Assembly: GCA_028287035.1 (NCBI GenBank)
Contig: JAQBQL010000234.1
Span: 1 to 64,000 of the forward strand
DNA: 64,000 nucleotides
Origin: Labilithrix sp.
GTDB taxonomy: Bacteria > Myxococcota > Polyangia > Polyangiales > Polyangiaceae
Direction: 5' to 3'
Position 1 is the first letter of the stretch. Each line of letters starts with the position of its first letter. Under the pieces are notes generated by a model. That model saw only the letters and a program-made list of their open reading frames with translations, was not told where the DNA came from and searched no databases. Shown here in pieces: positions 53,434-61,813 of this stretch. Made by a program: the position numbers and the translations under genes.

Positions 53434-54591
53434 ATGCTTTCACGCTGCGCCCGCCTCGCCCTCCTCCTCTCGAGCATCCTGAGCGTGCTGTGCGTGGCCT
53501 TCTTCCCGCGTGCGGCGCGCGCCGACCAGCCGGGGGCGCACACGGTGCCGGTGGCGGTCCTCGCCTTCGACTCGGACGACAGCGAGGACCAGGCGGAGGC
53601 GATCACCGGGGCCATCCGCTCGCGCGTCCGCGCCGCCCAGGGGTGGTCCCTCATCGAGACGAACCAGTCGCTCGGGATGCTCACCGCCGCGTTCAAGTGC
53701 CCCACGCGGCCGACGCCCGAGTGCCAGCAGAAGATCGCCGACCAGATCAAGGCCGAGCGTTACATCTACGGCTACGTGACCAAGGGTCCGCTCGCGAACC
53801 AGGTCACCGCGGAGGTGCACCTCTTCCAGCGCGGCAAGCCCGAGGCGCCGATCATCAAGGAGCCGTACGCCGACAACCTGCGCGACCCGAACGACGACAC
53901 GCTCCGCAAGATCGCCGCGCGCATCGTGGAGCGGCTCGGTGGGGCGTCACTCGGCGTCATCGTCGTCCGGTCGTCCGAGCCCACGGGCGAGGTCATCGTC
54001 GACGGCGAGAAGCACGTGCCGCTCGACAAGGGAGCGGCGCGCATCGAGCTCTCCGCGGGCAGCCACTCGGTGGAGCTCTCGGTGGTCGGCGGCGCCGGGA
54101 GCCGGCGCAACGTGCTGGTGGTCGCCGGACGGGACACCGTCGTCGAGCTCACCGCCACCGCCGCGCCCACGAGGACCCCCGGCACCACCGCCGAGACGAG
54201 GGGCAACGGACGCAAGGTCGCGGGCGGCGTGACGATGGGCGCGGGCGTCGTGCTCGGGGCGGTCGCCGTCATCGAGCTCGTTCGCTACCTCGGGCTCCAG
54301 GACGACGGCGACGCGCGCGCCGCCGAGCTCGACAAGAACAACCCGCAGGACGGCACGAAGGAGTGCCGCGAGTACGACCCGCGCTGCAAGCAGATCAACC
54401 GGGACTCGAAGGTCGCCTCCGGGCTCGCGATCGGCCTCGGCGCCGGCGGGGCGGTCGCGGTCGGCGTCGGCGCCTACCTGTTCTTCACCGATCCGGGCGG
54501 CAGCGAGAAGGCAACGGCGCGGAACAAGACGCGGCTCGTCCCGAGCGTCGGCCCCGGCTCGGGCACGCTGACCGTGCTCGGCACGTTCTGA
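53434..54591 (+). CDS. exported PEGA-like protein
   Basis: A 385-residue envelope protein. A signal peptide (about 1-31, RAARADQ) precedes a domain resembling the FlgO/TPR-linked 'CsgG-like' N-terminus (VPVAVLAFDSDDSEDQAEAITGAIRSRVRAAQGWSLIETN, split) with a disulfide-capable FKCPTRPTPEC. A PEGA-type beta repeat follows (GVIVVRSSEPTGEVIVDGEKHVPLDKG). Two helices (KVAGGVTMGAGVVLGAVAVIEL; GLAIGLGAGGAVAVGVGAYLFF) may anchor it to a membrane, with a Cys pair loop (KECREYDPRCK) between. This layout is common in myxobacterial surface proteins of unknown function. Confidence 0.72.
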   Translation: MLSRCARLALLLSSILSVLCVAFFPRAARADQPGAHTVPVAVLAFDSDDSEDQAEAITGAIRSRVRAAQGWSLIETNQSLGMLTAAFKCPTRPTPECQQKIADQIKAERYIYGYVTKGPLANQVTAEVHLFQRGKPEAPIIKEPYADNLRDPNDDTLRKIAARIVERLGGASLGVIVVRSSEPTGEVIVDGEKHVPLDKGAARIELSAGSHSVELSVVGGAGSRRNVLVVAGRDTVVELTATAAPTRTPGTTAETRGNGRKVAGGVTMGAGVVLGAVAVIELVRYLGLQDDGDARAAELDKNNPQDGTKECREYDPRCKQINRDSKVASGLAIGLGAGGAVAVGVGAYLFFTDPGGSEKATARNKTRLVPSVGPGSGTLTVLGTF

Positions 54592-54629
54592 GGGCCTGAA
54601 TTCCGGCGCTGCGCGGCCGTTCGGTCGTC

Positions 54630-56324
54630 ATGGCCTGGTTCGTGAATCTCAAGACGGCGGCGAAGCTGGTCGTCTTCTTCGTCGCCATCGTCGTGATGCT
54701 CGCGATCACCGCCGGCGCGGGCGTCCTCTCCGCGCGGACCGCGAAGGACGGCCAGGAGGCCACCTTCGAGACCGATCTGAAGAGCATCGCGTTCATGCTC
54801 ACCACGACCGGCCAGCTGCGCATGATGGCGTCCACTGCTCGCGATGCGGTCATCCAGAGCGATCCGGCGAAGAAGGACGCCTTCATCCGCGACTTCGAGG
54901 ACCAGGAGCGGGGGATCCAGAGGTCGTTCGACCAGGCCGACGTGGTCTGCAAGGACGAGGGCGCCCGCAAGATGATCAAGGCCCTCGCGCAGGAGGCGGT
55001 CCCGCCCTACCTCCAGGCGGCGCGCGACGCGATCGCCGCGTCGCCGCGCGGCTCGAGCCCGGGCACGCCTGCCGTCGTCATCGCCAACCTCGAGAAGATG
55101 GTGAAGATCAGCAGCGTCGGCGACGCGTTGCTGGTCCAGCAGAACGCCCGCCTCCAGAAGCAGGCGCAGGAACGCGCCGTTGCGAGCCAGGTCGAGTACG
55201 ACCAGAACCTCTGGCGGACCGGCATCCTCTTCGTGGGCATCGTCGCGATCTGCGGGCTCTTCAGGCGCGTCATCGCCCGCACCATCGCCGACCCCCTCCG
55301 TCAGGCGGTGGAGGTCCTCGGGCGGGTCGCGCAGGGTGATCTCACCGTCCGGCTCGCCCTCGATCGCAACGACGAGGTCGGCGAGGTCGCGAAGGCGCTG
55401 AACGCCTCGCTCGACGCCATGCAGAGCACGCTCGCGCAGGTCACCGAGGTCTCCTCCGAGGTGTCGTCGGCCTCGGACGAGCTCGCGTCGAACGCGCTCG
55501 CCATCTCGGCCGGGGCCCAGCAGCAAGCCGCGGCGCTCGAGGAGACGGCCGCATCCCTCGAGCAGATCAGCTCGACGGTGAAGCAGAACACCGGGAACGC
55601 GCAGGAGGCGGCGCAGCTCGCCAGGAGCGCGCGCGACACGGCCGAGCGCGGCGGCGACGTCGTGAGCGCGGCGGTGAGCGCGATGGAGGAGATCACGAAG
55701 TCCTCGGCGAAGATCGCCGACATCATCACGACCATCGACGAGATCGCGTTCCAGACGAACCTCCTCGCGCTGAACGCGGCGGTCGAGGCGGCGCGCGCCG
55801 GCGAGCAGGGCCGCGGCTTCGGCGTCGTCGCCACCGAGGTACGGGTGCTGGCCCAGCGTACGGCCGCGGCGGCCAAGGAGATCCGCGGTCTCATCGCGGA
55901 CTCGTCCACGAAGGTGAAGCTGGGCACCGACCAGGTCAACGAGTCGGGCAAGACCCTCGAGGAGATCGTCGGGTCCGTGAAGCGCGTGACCGACATGGTG
56001 GCCGAGATCGCGGCAGCGTCGCGCGAGCAGGACGCAGGGCTCGACCAGGTGAACGCGGCGGTGACGCAGGTCGACCAGGTGACGCAGAGCAACGCCGCCC
56101 AGACGGAGGAGCTCTCGGCGACGGCGACGTCCCTCTCCGACAGGTCGGCGCGTCTCCAGGCGCTGGTGGCCGCCTTCGAGCTCCGCGGAGGCGCGGCCAA
56201 GGTTGCGCGCACGCCGGCGCGCGCTCCTGCTGCGGGCGCCGTGATCCCGATCGCGCCGCGCCGCGCCGCGCCCCGCGCTGCTCCGGCGAAGAAGGTCGCG
56301 AACGGCGGCTACGAGGAGTTCTGA
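54630..56324 (+). CDS. methyl-accepting chemotaxis protein
   Basis: A 564-residue chemoreceptor. TM1 is about residues 12-34, a helical four-helix-bundle-like periplasmic sensor covers 35-185, and TM2 is about 192-210 ([14 protein letters not shown]). HAMP follows ([24 protein letters not shown]), then the long signalling coiled coil with the hairpin tip [36 protein letters not shown] that binds CheA and CheW. After a Pro/Ala/Arg linker, the protein ends in GGYEEF, similar to the xWxxF/NWETF pentapeptide that tethers CheR or CheB. No che genes are adjacent. The ligand is unknown. Confidence 0.93.
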   Translation: MAWFVNLKTAAKLVVFFVAIVVMLAITAGAGVLSARTAKDGQEATFETDLKSIAFMLTTTGQLRMMASTARDAVIQSDPAKKDAFIRDFEDQERGIQRSFDQADVVCKDEGARKMIKALAQEAVPPYLQAARDAIAASPRGSSPGTPAVVIANLEKMVKISSVGDALLVQQNARLQKQAQERAVASQVEYDQNLWRTGILFVGIVAICGLFRRVIARTIADPLRQAVEVLGRVAQGDLTVRLALDRNDEVGEVAKALNASLDAMQSTLAQVTEVSSEVSSASDELASNALAISAGAQQQAAALEETAASLEQISSTVKQNTGNAQEAAQLARSARDTAERGGDVVSAAVSAMEEITKSSAKIADIITTIDEIAFQTNLLALNAAVEAARAGEQGRGFGVVATEVRVLAQRTAAAAKEIRGLIADSSTKVKLGTDQVNESGKTLEEIVGSVKRVTDMVAEIAAASREQDAGLDQVNAAVTQVDQVTQSNAAQTEELSATATSLSDRSARLQALVAAFELRGGAAKVARTPARAPAAGAVIPIAPRRAAPRAAPAKKVANGGYEEF

Positions 56325-56342
56325 GCGAGCGTCGCCCCGCCC

Positions 56343-57125
56343 TCAGAGCATCTGCGCGAGCGTGTACGTGCCCGCGGGCTTTCCGGCCAGCCACGCGGCG
56401 GCCCTGACCGCGCCGCGCGCGAAGAGATCCCGGTTCGACGCGCGGTGGGTGAGCTCGAGGCGCTCGCCATCGCCGAAGAAGAAGACGGTGTGGTCGCCGA
56501 CGACGTCGCCGCCGCGCAGCGCGTGCATTCCGATCTCGTCCTGCTGACGCGCGCCGGGGCGGCCCTCGCGGCCGTTCACGTAGCGGCCGTCGCGCGCGTT
56601 CTTCACGACGTCGCCGAGGCGTATGGCAGTGCCGCTTGGCGCGTCGACCTTCATGCGGTGGTGCGTCTCGACCACCTCGACGTCGAACGAAGGCCCGAGC
56701 GACGCGAGCGCCTGCGCGACGAGCGCCGCGAGCACGTGCACCCCGACGCTCATGTTGGGCTCCCAGAGGACCGCGGTCGCGCGCGCCGCCTCGGCGAGGG
56801 CAGCCTTCGCCCGTTCGTCGAGACCCGTCGTGCCGCTCACCAGCGCGATCCCCGAGGCCGCGCACGTCCGCGCGATGTCGGCGAGCGCAGCGGGCGTCGA
56901 GAAGTCGACGAGCACCTGCGCGCCCGAGGCGGCCAGCTGCGCGACGTCGCTCGTGAGCGCCACGCCGAGGGCGCCGATACCGGCGAGCTCCCCCGCGTCC
57001 TTGCCCTGGGACTCGGCAGCGAGCGCGCACACGACCTCCAGGCCCGCCTCGTGGGCGAGGCGCACCACGGCGCGGCCCATCCGGCCGCTCGCGCCGAGCA
57101 CCGCGACCTTCACCGCGCCCGTCAC
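56343..57125 (-). CDS. dapB: 4-hydroxy-tetrahydrodipicolinate reductase
   Basis: A 260-residue DapB, the second diaminopimelate/lysine enzyme. The N-terminal Rossmann motif is VAVLGASGRMGRAVVRL; SGTTGLDERAKAAL and EPNMSVGVHVL precede the signature ETHHRMKVDAPSGTA, with the catalytic His-His and Lys. The C-terminal SNRDLFARGAVRAAAWLAGKPAGTYTL is standard. It is directly downstream of dapA (2 bases) in a two-gene operon, so the condensation product passes to its reductase partner. Confidence 0.97.
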   Translation of the reverse strand: MTGAVKVAVLGASGRMGRAVVRLAHEAGLEVVCALAAESQGKDAGELAGIGALGVALTSDVAQLAASGAQVLVDFSTPAALADIARTCAASGIALVSGTTGLDERAKAALAEAARATAVLWEPNMSVGVHVLAALVAQALASLGPSFDVEVVETHHRMKVDAPSGTAIRLGDVVKNARDGRYVNGREGRPGARQQDEIGMHALRGGDVVGDHTVFFFGDGERLELTHRASNRDLFARGAVRAAAWLAGKPAGTYTLAQML

Positions 57126-57127
57126 CC

Positions 57128-58033
57128 TCAGCGGGCCTTCTCGAACGCCTCGAGCGTCGCGAGCACCCGGGCGCGCGACGCGTCGCTCACGCGCGCGAGG
57201 GGCCCGCGCACCACGTCGGCGATGCCGAGCTTGTGCTGGATCGCGGCCTTCGCGGGGGCCGGGTTCGCCTCGACGAACATGATCTCGTGGACGCGCGAGA
57301 GCGCCAGGTGTGCGCGCCGCGCCTCCTCGGTCTTGCCGTCGAGCGCGAGGCGCGTCGCCTTCGCGACCTCCGCCGGGTACACGTTCGACGTGACGCTGAT
57401 CACGCCGCGCGCGCCGAGCGCGATCATCGGGAGCGTCAGCGAGTCGTCCCCGCAGAGCACGGTCATGCGGTCACCGAGGTTGCGGACCACCTCCGTGCAG
57501 CGCTGCACGTTCCCGCTCGCGTCCTTGGTGGCGACGACGTTCGGGGCCGCGTCGGCGATGCGCGCGAGCGTGTCCGCGGTCAGGTCGATCCCGGTGCGGG
57601 CGGGCACGTTGTAGACGACGACCGGGCACGTGACCGACGCGGCGGCGGCGGTGAAGTGCTCGAACATGCCCTGCTGCGTGGGCTTGTTGTAATAAGGCAC
57701 GACGATCATCACGGCGTCGGCGCCGGCGCGCTCGGCGGCCTGCGACGCGGCGATGGTGCTGCGCGTCGCGTTCGTCCCGGTGCCGGCGAGCACGATCGTC
57801 TTGCCGTTCGTCTTCGCGCAGAGGGCCACGGTGCGCTTGATGAGGGCGAGCTGCTCCTCGTGATCGAGCGCCGGGCTCTCGCCGGTGGTGCCGCAAGGAA
57901 CGACGCCCTGCACCCCGCCGTCGATCTGGGCCTGCACGAGCCGGTCGTACGCGTCCCAGTCGATCGCCTTCTGCGCGTCGTCCTTGAAGGGCGTGATGAT
58001 CGCGGTGTACGTGCCTTCGAAGCGGAGGGTCAT
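57128..58033 (-). CDS. dapA: 4-hydroxy-tetrahydrodipicolinate synthase
   Basis: A 301-residue class I aldolase-fold enzyme that condenses pyruvate with aspartate semialdehyde. FEGTYTAIITPFKDD opens it; VVPCGTTGESPAL holds the Thr-Thr of the triad; VVYNVPARTGIDLT the conserved Tyr and Arg; VVATKDASGN the Schiff-base lysine; GARGVISVTSNVYP the substrate pocket. An AAGGAAGGG Shine-Dalgarno directly precedes the ATG. It leads the dapA-dapB operon that supplies peptidoglycan precursor and lysine. Confidence 0.97.
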   Translation of the reverse strand: MTLRFEGTYTAIITPFKDDAQKAIDWDAYDRLVQAQIDGGVQGVVPCGTTGESPALDHEEQLALIKRTVALCAKTNGKTIVLAGTGTNATRSTIAASQAAERAGADAVMIVVPYYNKPTQQGMFEHFTAAAASVTCPVVVYNVPARTGIDLTADTLARIADAAPNVVATKDASGNVQRCTEVVRNLGDRMTVLCGDDSLTLPMIALGARGVISVTSNVYPAEVAKATRLALDGKTEEARRAHLALSRVHEIMFVEANPAPAKAAIQHKLGIADVVRGPLARVSDASRARVLATLEAFEKAR

Positions 58034-58082
58034 GACCCTTCCTTCTTTCTACGCCCGGGCTCGGCGCGCAAGTCTTGCGTCG

Positions 58083-58943
58083 TCAGGCCTTGACGATCGC
58101 GTCCCAGTTCTCGGCGATCTCCTGGGCGGTCCAGACGCCCTGGGCATCGTCCTTGAACTTGCCCGGAGTCTCGATGACCTTGAACGCGTAGAGCCGCCCG
58201 CCGGCGACGGCGAGCACGTGGCCGGTGCGGTCGCCGCAGAGGTCGCTCGCGAGGAAGAGCGCGGCCGGCGAGATGTGCTCGGCGGTCATCGTCTCGACGC
58301 CCTGGAACATCGGCAGATCGCTGGTCATGCGGGTCTTCGCGATCGGCGCGAGCGCGTTGACGGTGATCTTGTGCTTCTGGAGCTCGATCGACATGGTGCG
58401 CGTGAGGCCGTAGATGCCGGCCTTTGCCGCCGCGTAGTTCGACTGGCCGAAGTTGCCCATCATGCCGCTCACGCTGGTGGTGTTGACCACGCGGCCGCCG
58501 GATGCGGTGCCGGCGGCGTTCTGCGCGAGCAGCTGCTTCACGAAGGCCTGCGAGCACAGGAAGCTGCCCTTCAGGTGGACCGCCACCACGAGGTCCCACA
58601 TGCCTTCCTCCATCTTGAGGAAGGACTTGTCGCGGAGGATGCCCGCGTTGTTGACGAGGATGTCGACCTTGCCGAACGCGTCGACGCCGGCCTTCACGAT
58701 CGCCTCCGCGCCCTCCGCGGTGGCGACCGAGTCGTGGCTCGCGACCGCCTTGCCGCCGGCCGCGAGGATCTCCTTCACGACCTGATCGGCGGCGCTCGCG
58801 TCGGCGCCGGTTCCATCACGCGCGCCGCCGACGTCGTTGACGACCACGCTCGCGCCCTCTTGCGCGAAGAGCAGCGCATGCGCGCGACCGATGCCGTTGC
58901 CCGAGCCGGTGATGATCGCGACCTTGCCGTCGAGGAGTCCCAT
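58083..58943 (-). CDS. SDR, (R)-3-hydroxyacyl-CoA dehydrogenase-like
   Basis: A 286-residue short-chain dehydrogenase. The cofactor motif is VAIITGSGNGIGRAHALLF and the NAD-type second strand is VVNDVGGAR. The structural DILVNNAGILRDKSF and catalytic TSVSG / YAAAKAGIYG (Ser, YxxxK) are complete. The VNDVGG and LRDKSF segments are those of the dehydrogenase unit of peroxisomal D-bifunctional protein, so it probably oxidises (R)-3-hydroxyacyl-CoA in beta-oxidation. An SCP2 gene and an AMACR-like gene lie 1.3-1.7 kb away. It is divergent from the GGDEF gene. Confidence 0.87.
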   Translation of the reverse strand: MGLLDGKVAIITGSGNGIGRAHALLFAQEGASVVVNDVGGARDGTGADASAADQVVKEILAAGGKAVASHDSVATAEGAEAIVKAGVDAFGKVDILVNNAGILRDKSFLKMEEGMWDLVVAVHLKGSFLCSQAFVKQLLAQNAAGTASGGRVVNTTSVSGMMGNFGQSNYAAAKAGIYGLTRTMSIELQKHKITVNALAPIAKTRMTSDLPMFQGVETMTAEHISPAALFLASDLCGDRTGHVLAVAGGRLYAFKVIETPGKFKDDAQGVWTAQEIAENWDAIVKA

Positions 58944-58992
58944 GACCTTACCCGGTAGGCAACAATCGGCCCGCCGGCAAGAGCCCTCCTGC

Positions 58993-58998
58993 TAGTCT
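58993..58998 (+). promoter_or_regulatory. -10-like TAGTCT for the FHA-GGDEF gene
   Basis: TAGTCT lies 11 bases before the ATG at 59010 but only 2 bases before the ATG at 59001. If it is the -10 box, transcription starts after 59001, so the downstream ATG is the real start. Confidence 0.35.
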
Positions 58999-59009
58999 CG
59001 ATGGGCGCC

Positions 59010-60149
59010 ATGAAGGACCCCTTCAAGACGCAGCGGATTCGCACGGTACCGCTGCCGACCGACGGTAACGCGCCCTCGCCCACCGCGGGTGACGCAGGGC
59101 CCGGCGATCCGACGCCGAACGCGCCGTCGGTCGCGCCGAAGGCCATCACCGGTACCTCGCTGCCCGAGACGAGCCCGTCGAGCAGCGGTCGCGCGATCCC
59201 CGTCGCCGCGATCAGCTCGCCGACCTCGGACGCGACGTGGACCACGGGCGAGTACGCCGCCGACCGCACCACCGACCCGGTGCTCGCGGTGGTCCCCGCC
59301 TCCGGCAACAAGGACCGCGCGACCCTCACCATCCTGAGCGGCATCAACGCCGGTCAGGTGTTCGCGCTCGACGGCACCGAGCACGTGCTCGGGCGCGGCA
59401 CCGAGGCCGATCTCTGGGTGGAGGACGGCGGAGTGAGCCGGCGCCATGCGCAGATCAGCTGCCGCTCCGACGGGCGGTACTTCGTGCAGGATCTCGGCTC
59501 GACCAACGGGACGTTCCTCGGCACGCAGCGCATCGATCTCGTCGAGGTGAAGCCCGACGACCGCATCCAGCTCGGGCCCAACGTCGTCCTGCGGTTCGCC
59601 ATCACCGACGACCAGGAAGAGGAGCTCCAGCGGCGGCTCTACGAGTCGTCGACGCGCGACGCGCTCACGCGCCTCTACAACCGCAAGTACTTCACCGAGC
59701 GTCTCACCGCGGAGGTCGCCTACTCGCGCCGGCACAAGGTGAAGCTCTCGGTGATCATCGTCGACCTCGACGACTTCAAGCAGACGAACGACACCTACGG
59801 TCACCTCGCCGGCGACATGGTGCTCCGCCTGGTGAGCGCGCAGATGCAGCGGCTCATCCGCCTCGAGGACCTGCTCGCCCGTTACGGCGGCGAGGAGTTC
59901 GTGATCCTCGCGCGCTCCACCGGCAAGACCGACGCGGCGCACCTCGCCGACCGGATCCGCGAGTCCATCGCGCAGCTCGAGATCCCGGTCGCCGGCCGCT
60001 CGCTGCGCGTCACCCTCAGCATGGGGGTTGCCGCGCTGCCCGACGTGCAGCCCGAGGGCGGACCGAACGAGCTGCTCGCGCTCGCCGACCGCCGGCTTTA
60101 CGTCGCGAAGGGCGCCGGCAAGAACCAGGTCTGCTCCGAAGGCGAGTGA
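59010..60149 (+). CDS. FHA-GGDEF diguanylate cyclase
   Basis: A 379-residue cytosolic protein. After a disordered Pro/Ser/Thr region (about 1-90), residues 95-190 form an FHA domain (VLGRGTEADLWVEDGGVSRRHAQI, DLGSTNGTFLG) that binds phosphothreonine. Residues about 210-375 form a GGDEF domain with the intact active site RYGGEEFVILA and, just before it, RLED, the RxxD product-inhibition site in canonical spacing. It should make cyclic di-GMP in response to a Thr-phosphorylated partner. The ATG at 59010 is preferred to 59001 because of the promoter-like TAGTCT; the difference is three residues. Confidence 0.9.
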   Translation: MKDPFKTQRIRTVPLPTDGNAPSPTAGDAGPGDPTPNAPSVAPKAITGTSLPETSPSSSGRAIPVAAISSPTSDATWTTGEYAADRTTDPVLAVVPASGNKDRATLTILSGINAGQVFALDGTEHVLGRGTEADLWVEDGGVSRRHAQISCRSDGRYFVQDLGSTNGTFLGTQRIDLVEVKPDDRIQLGPNVVLRFAITDDQEEELQRRLYESSTRDALTRLYNRKYFTERLTAEVAYSRRHKVKLSVIIVDLDDFKQTNDTYGHLAGDMVLRLVSAQMQRLIRLEDLLARYGGEEFVILARSTGKTDAAHLADRIRESIAQLEIPVAGRSLRVTLSMGVAALPDVQPEGGPNELLALADRRLYVAKGAGKNQVCSEGE

Positions 60150-60198
60150 CTCGCGGCCGCGCGCCGCATCCGGGGCCTTGCTCACCCTCGAGAACGCG

Positions 60199-60227
60199 TT
60201 GACGGGCGGAGGGGGGCTTGGTAATCC
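60199..60227 (+). promoter_or_regulatory. promoter of the SCP2 gene
   Basis: TTGACG (60199-60204), a 17-base spacer, then TAATCC (60222-60227). The -35 is good and the -10 weak. A perfect palindrome follows at the expected transcription start. Confidence 0.45.
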
Positions 60228-60229
60228 GC

Positions 60230-60243
60230 TGAATCGCGATTCA
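60230..60243. promoter_or_regulatory. perfect 14-bp palindrome at the SCP2 transcription start
   Basis: TGAATCGCGATTCA is fully self-complementary and spans the expected +1 of the TTGACG-N17-TAATCC promoter, 33 bases before the start codon. A fatty-acid-responsive TetR- or GntR-type repressor is a reasonable guess from the lipid genes around it. Confidence 0.5.
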
Positions 60244-60275
60244 CTTTTCTGTATCGCTTCCCCGAGGAGGATCTC

Positions 60276-60608
60276 ATGTCCGTCGATATCAAGAAGCTTT
60301 TCAACGAAGAGCTCCCCGCGAATCTCGCCAAGAACGCCGAGGACGCCAAGTCGATCGGCGCGAAGTTCCAGATCAACGTGACCGGCGAAGGCGAGTGGAT
60401 CATCGACGTGACGTCCGGCGGTCCCTCGGTCAAGCCGGGCACCGACGCGGCCGCCGACTGCACGGTCACCCTCGCGGGCGAGGACTTCCAGAAGCTCATC
60501 GAGAACCCGCAGGCGAACGCCATGCAGCTGTTCTTCGCGGGCAAGCTGAAGGTCGCCGGCAACCAGATGCTCGGCATGAAGCTCACGAAGCTCTTCAGCT
60601 ACAAGTGA
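60276..60608 (+). CDS. SCP2 sterol-carrier domain protein
   Basis: A 110-residue single-domain SCP2 protein: VDIKKLFNEELPANLAKNAEDAKSIG, FQINVTGEGEWIIDVTSGGPSV, DCTVTLAGEDFQKLIENPQANAMQLFFAGKLKVAGN. These small proteins have a hydrophobic tunnel that binds fatty acyl-CoA, sterols or other lipids and often assist beta-oxidation. A very strong Shine-Dalgarno (GAGGAGG, 5 bases before ATG) and a palindromic operator-like site suggest high, regulated expression. The CoA-enzyme gene follows after 23 bases and may share the transcript. Confidence 0.92.
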   Translation: MSVDIKKLFNEELPANLAKNAEDAKSIGAKFQINVTGEGEWIIDVTSGGPSVKPGTDAAADCTVTLAGEDFQKLIENPQANAMQLFFAGKLKVAGNQMLGMKLTKLFSYK

Positions 60609-60631
60609 GCCGCTAGGCGAGCCTGACGCGC

Positions 60632-61801
60632 GTGCAGCCGCTCACCGGAACGAGGGTCCTCGACCTGTCCCGGCTCCTTCCGGGGCCGCTCGCCTCGCTG
60701 GTCCTCGCGGACCTCGGGGCCGAGGTGGACAAAATCGAGGACACCTCCGGCGGCGACTACATGCGCGTGATGCCGCCGACCGTCGGCCCGGCCAAGGACG
60801 CGACCTCGTCGATCTTCCTCGCGCTGAACCGCAACAAGCGGAGCGCGGTCATCGACCTGAAGAAGCCCGCCGCGAAGAAGGCGTTCGAGAAGCTCGTCGC
60901 CCGCTACGACGTGCTCCTCGAGCAGTTCCGGCCCGGCGTCCTCGAGCGGCTCGGCCTCTCGCACGAGCGTCTTCTCGAGATCAACCCGAAGCTCGTGATC
61001 TGCGCGATCACCGGCTACGGGCAGGACGGGCCCCTCGCCCAGCGCGCCGGCCACGATCTGAACTACCTCGCGCGCGGCGGGGTGCTCGCGCAGCAGGGTC
61101 CTGCGGGCGGCCCGCCCACCCTGCCCGGCTTCCAGCTCGCCGACGTGAGTGGCGGCCTCTACGCGGTCATCGGCATCATGGGCGCGCTGCTCGAGCGCGC
61201 GCGCACCGGCAAGGGTCAGATCGTCGACGTCGCGATGATCGAGACCGCGATGCCGTTCGCGATGGTGGCGTTCGGGCAGCTGTTCGGCGGGCTCCAGCCG
61301 AAGGGCGGCGACGAGCTGCTCACCGGGGGCATCGCCCCGTACAACAGCTACGCCACGAGCGACGGCCACGCGATGACGCTCGGCGCCCTCGAGCCGAAGT
61401 TCTGGCAGGCCTTCTCGGAAGGCGTCGGTCACGAGCCGTCCATGAGCGATCTCATGAACGGTCCGCACCAGCAGGCGCTCATCGAGAAGCTGCGCGGCAT
61501 CTTCCGCACGAAGACGCGCGACGAGTGGGTGGCGTTCGCGAGCGAGCGAGACTGCTGCCTCGAGCCGGTGCTCACCGCCGACGAGGCGACGAAGGACCCG
61601 CACCTCGTCGCGCGCAAGATGTTCTTCGAGCTGCCGACGCCGTGGGGACCGGTCACGCAGATGCGGACGCCGCTGACGCCGAGCACGCGCGCCCACACGG
61701 CGCCGCCCGCGAGCGGCGAGCACACCGAAGCGATCCTCCGCGAGGCCGGCGTGACCGACGACGAGCTCGCTGCCCTGCGCACCGAACGCTCGATCCGCTG
61801 A
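60632..61801 (+). CDS. CaiB/BaiF CoA-transferase family, alpha-methylacyl-CoA racemase-like
   Basis: A 389-residue family III CoA enzyme. GTRVLDLSRLLPGPLASLVLADLGAEVDKIE opens it (split); RSAVIDLK, LLEQFRPGVLERLGL and ITGYGQDGP follow. GHDLNYLARGG and LADVSGGLYAV hold the His and Asp that act as the base pair in alpha-methylacyl-CoA racemase (AMACR). Local similarity favours racemase over transferase because the transferase Asp loop is absent. It would epimerise 2-methylacyl-CoA before beta-oxidation. GTG start at 60632; co-directional with the SCP2 gene, 23 bases apart. Confidence 0.88.
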   Translation: MQPLTGTRVLDLSRLLPGPLASLVLADLGAEVDKIEDTSGGDYMRVMPPTVGPAKDATSSIFLALNRNKRSAVIDLKKPAAKKAFEKLVARYDVLLEQFRPGVLERLGLSHERLLEINPKLVICAITGYGQDGPLAQRAGHDLNYLARGGVLAQQGPAGGPPTLPGFQLADVSGGLYAVIGIMGALLERARTGKGQIVDVAMIETAMPFAMVAFGQLFGGLQPKGGDELLTGGIAPYNSYATSDGHAMTLGALEPKFWQAFSEGVGHEPSMSDLMNGPHQQALIEKLRGIFRTKTRDEWVAFASERDCCLEPVLTADEATKDPHLVARKMFFELPTPWGPVTQMRTPLTPSTRAHTAPPASGEHTEAILREAGVTDDELAALRTERSIR

Positions 61802-61813
61802 GCGAGCGGCGCG

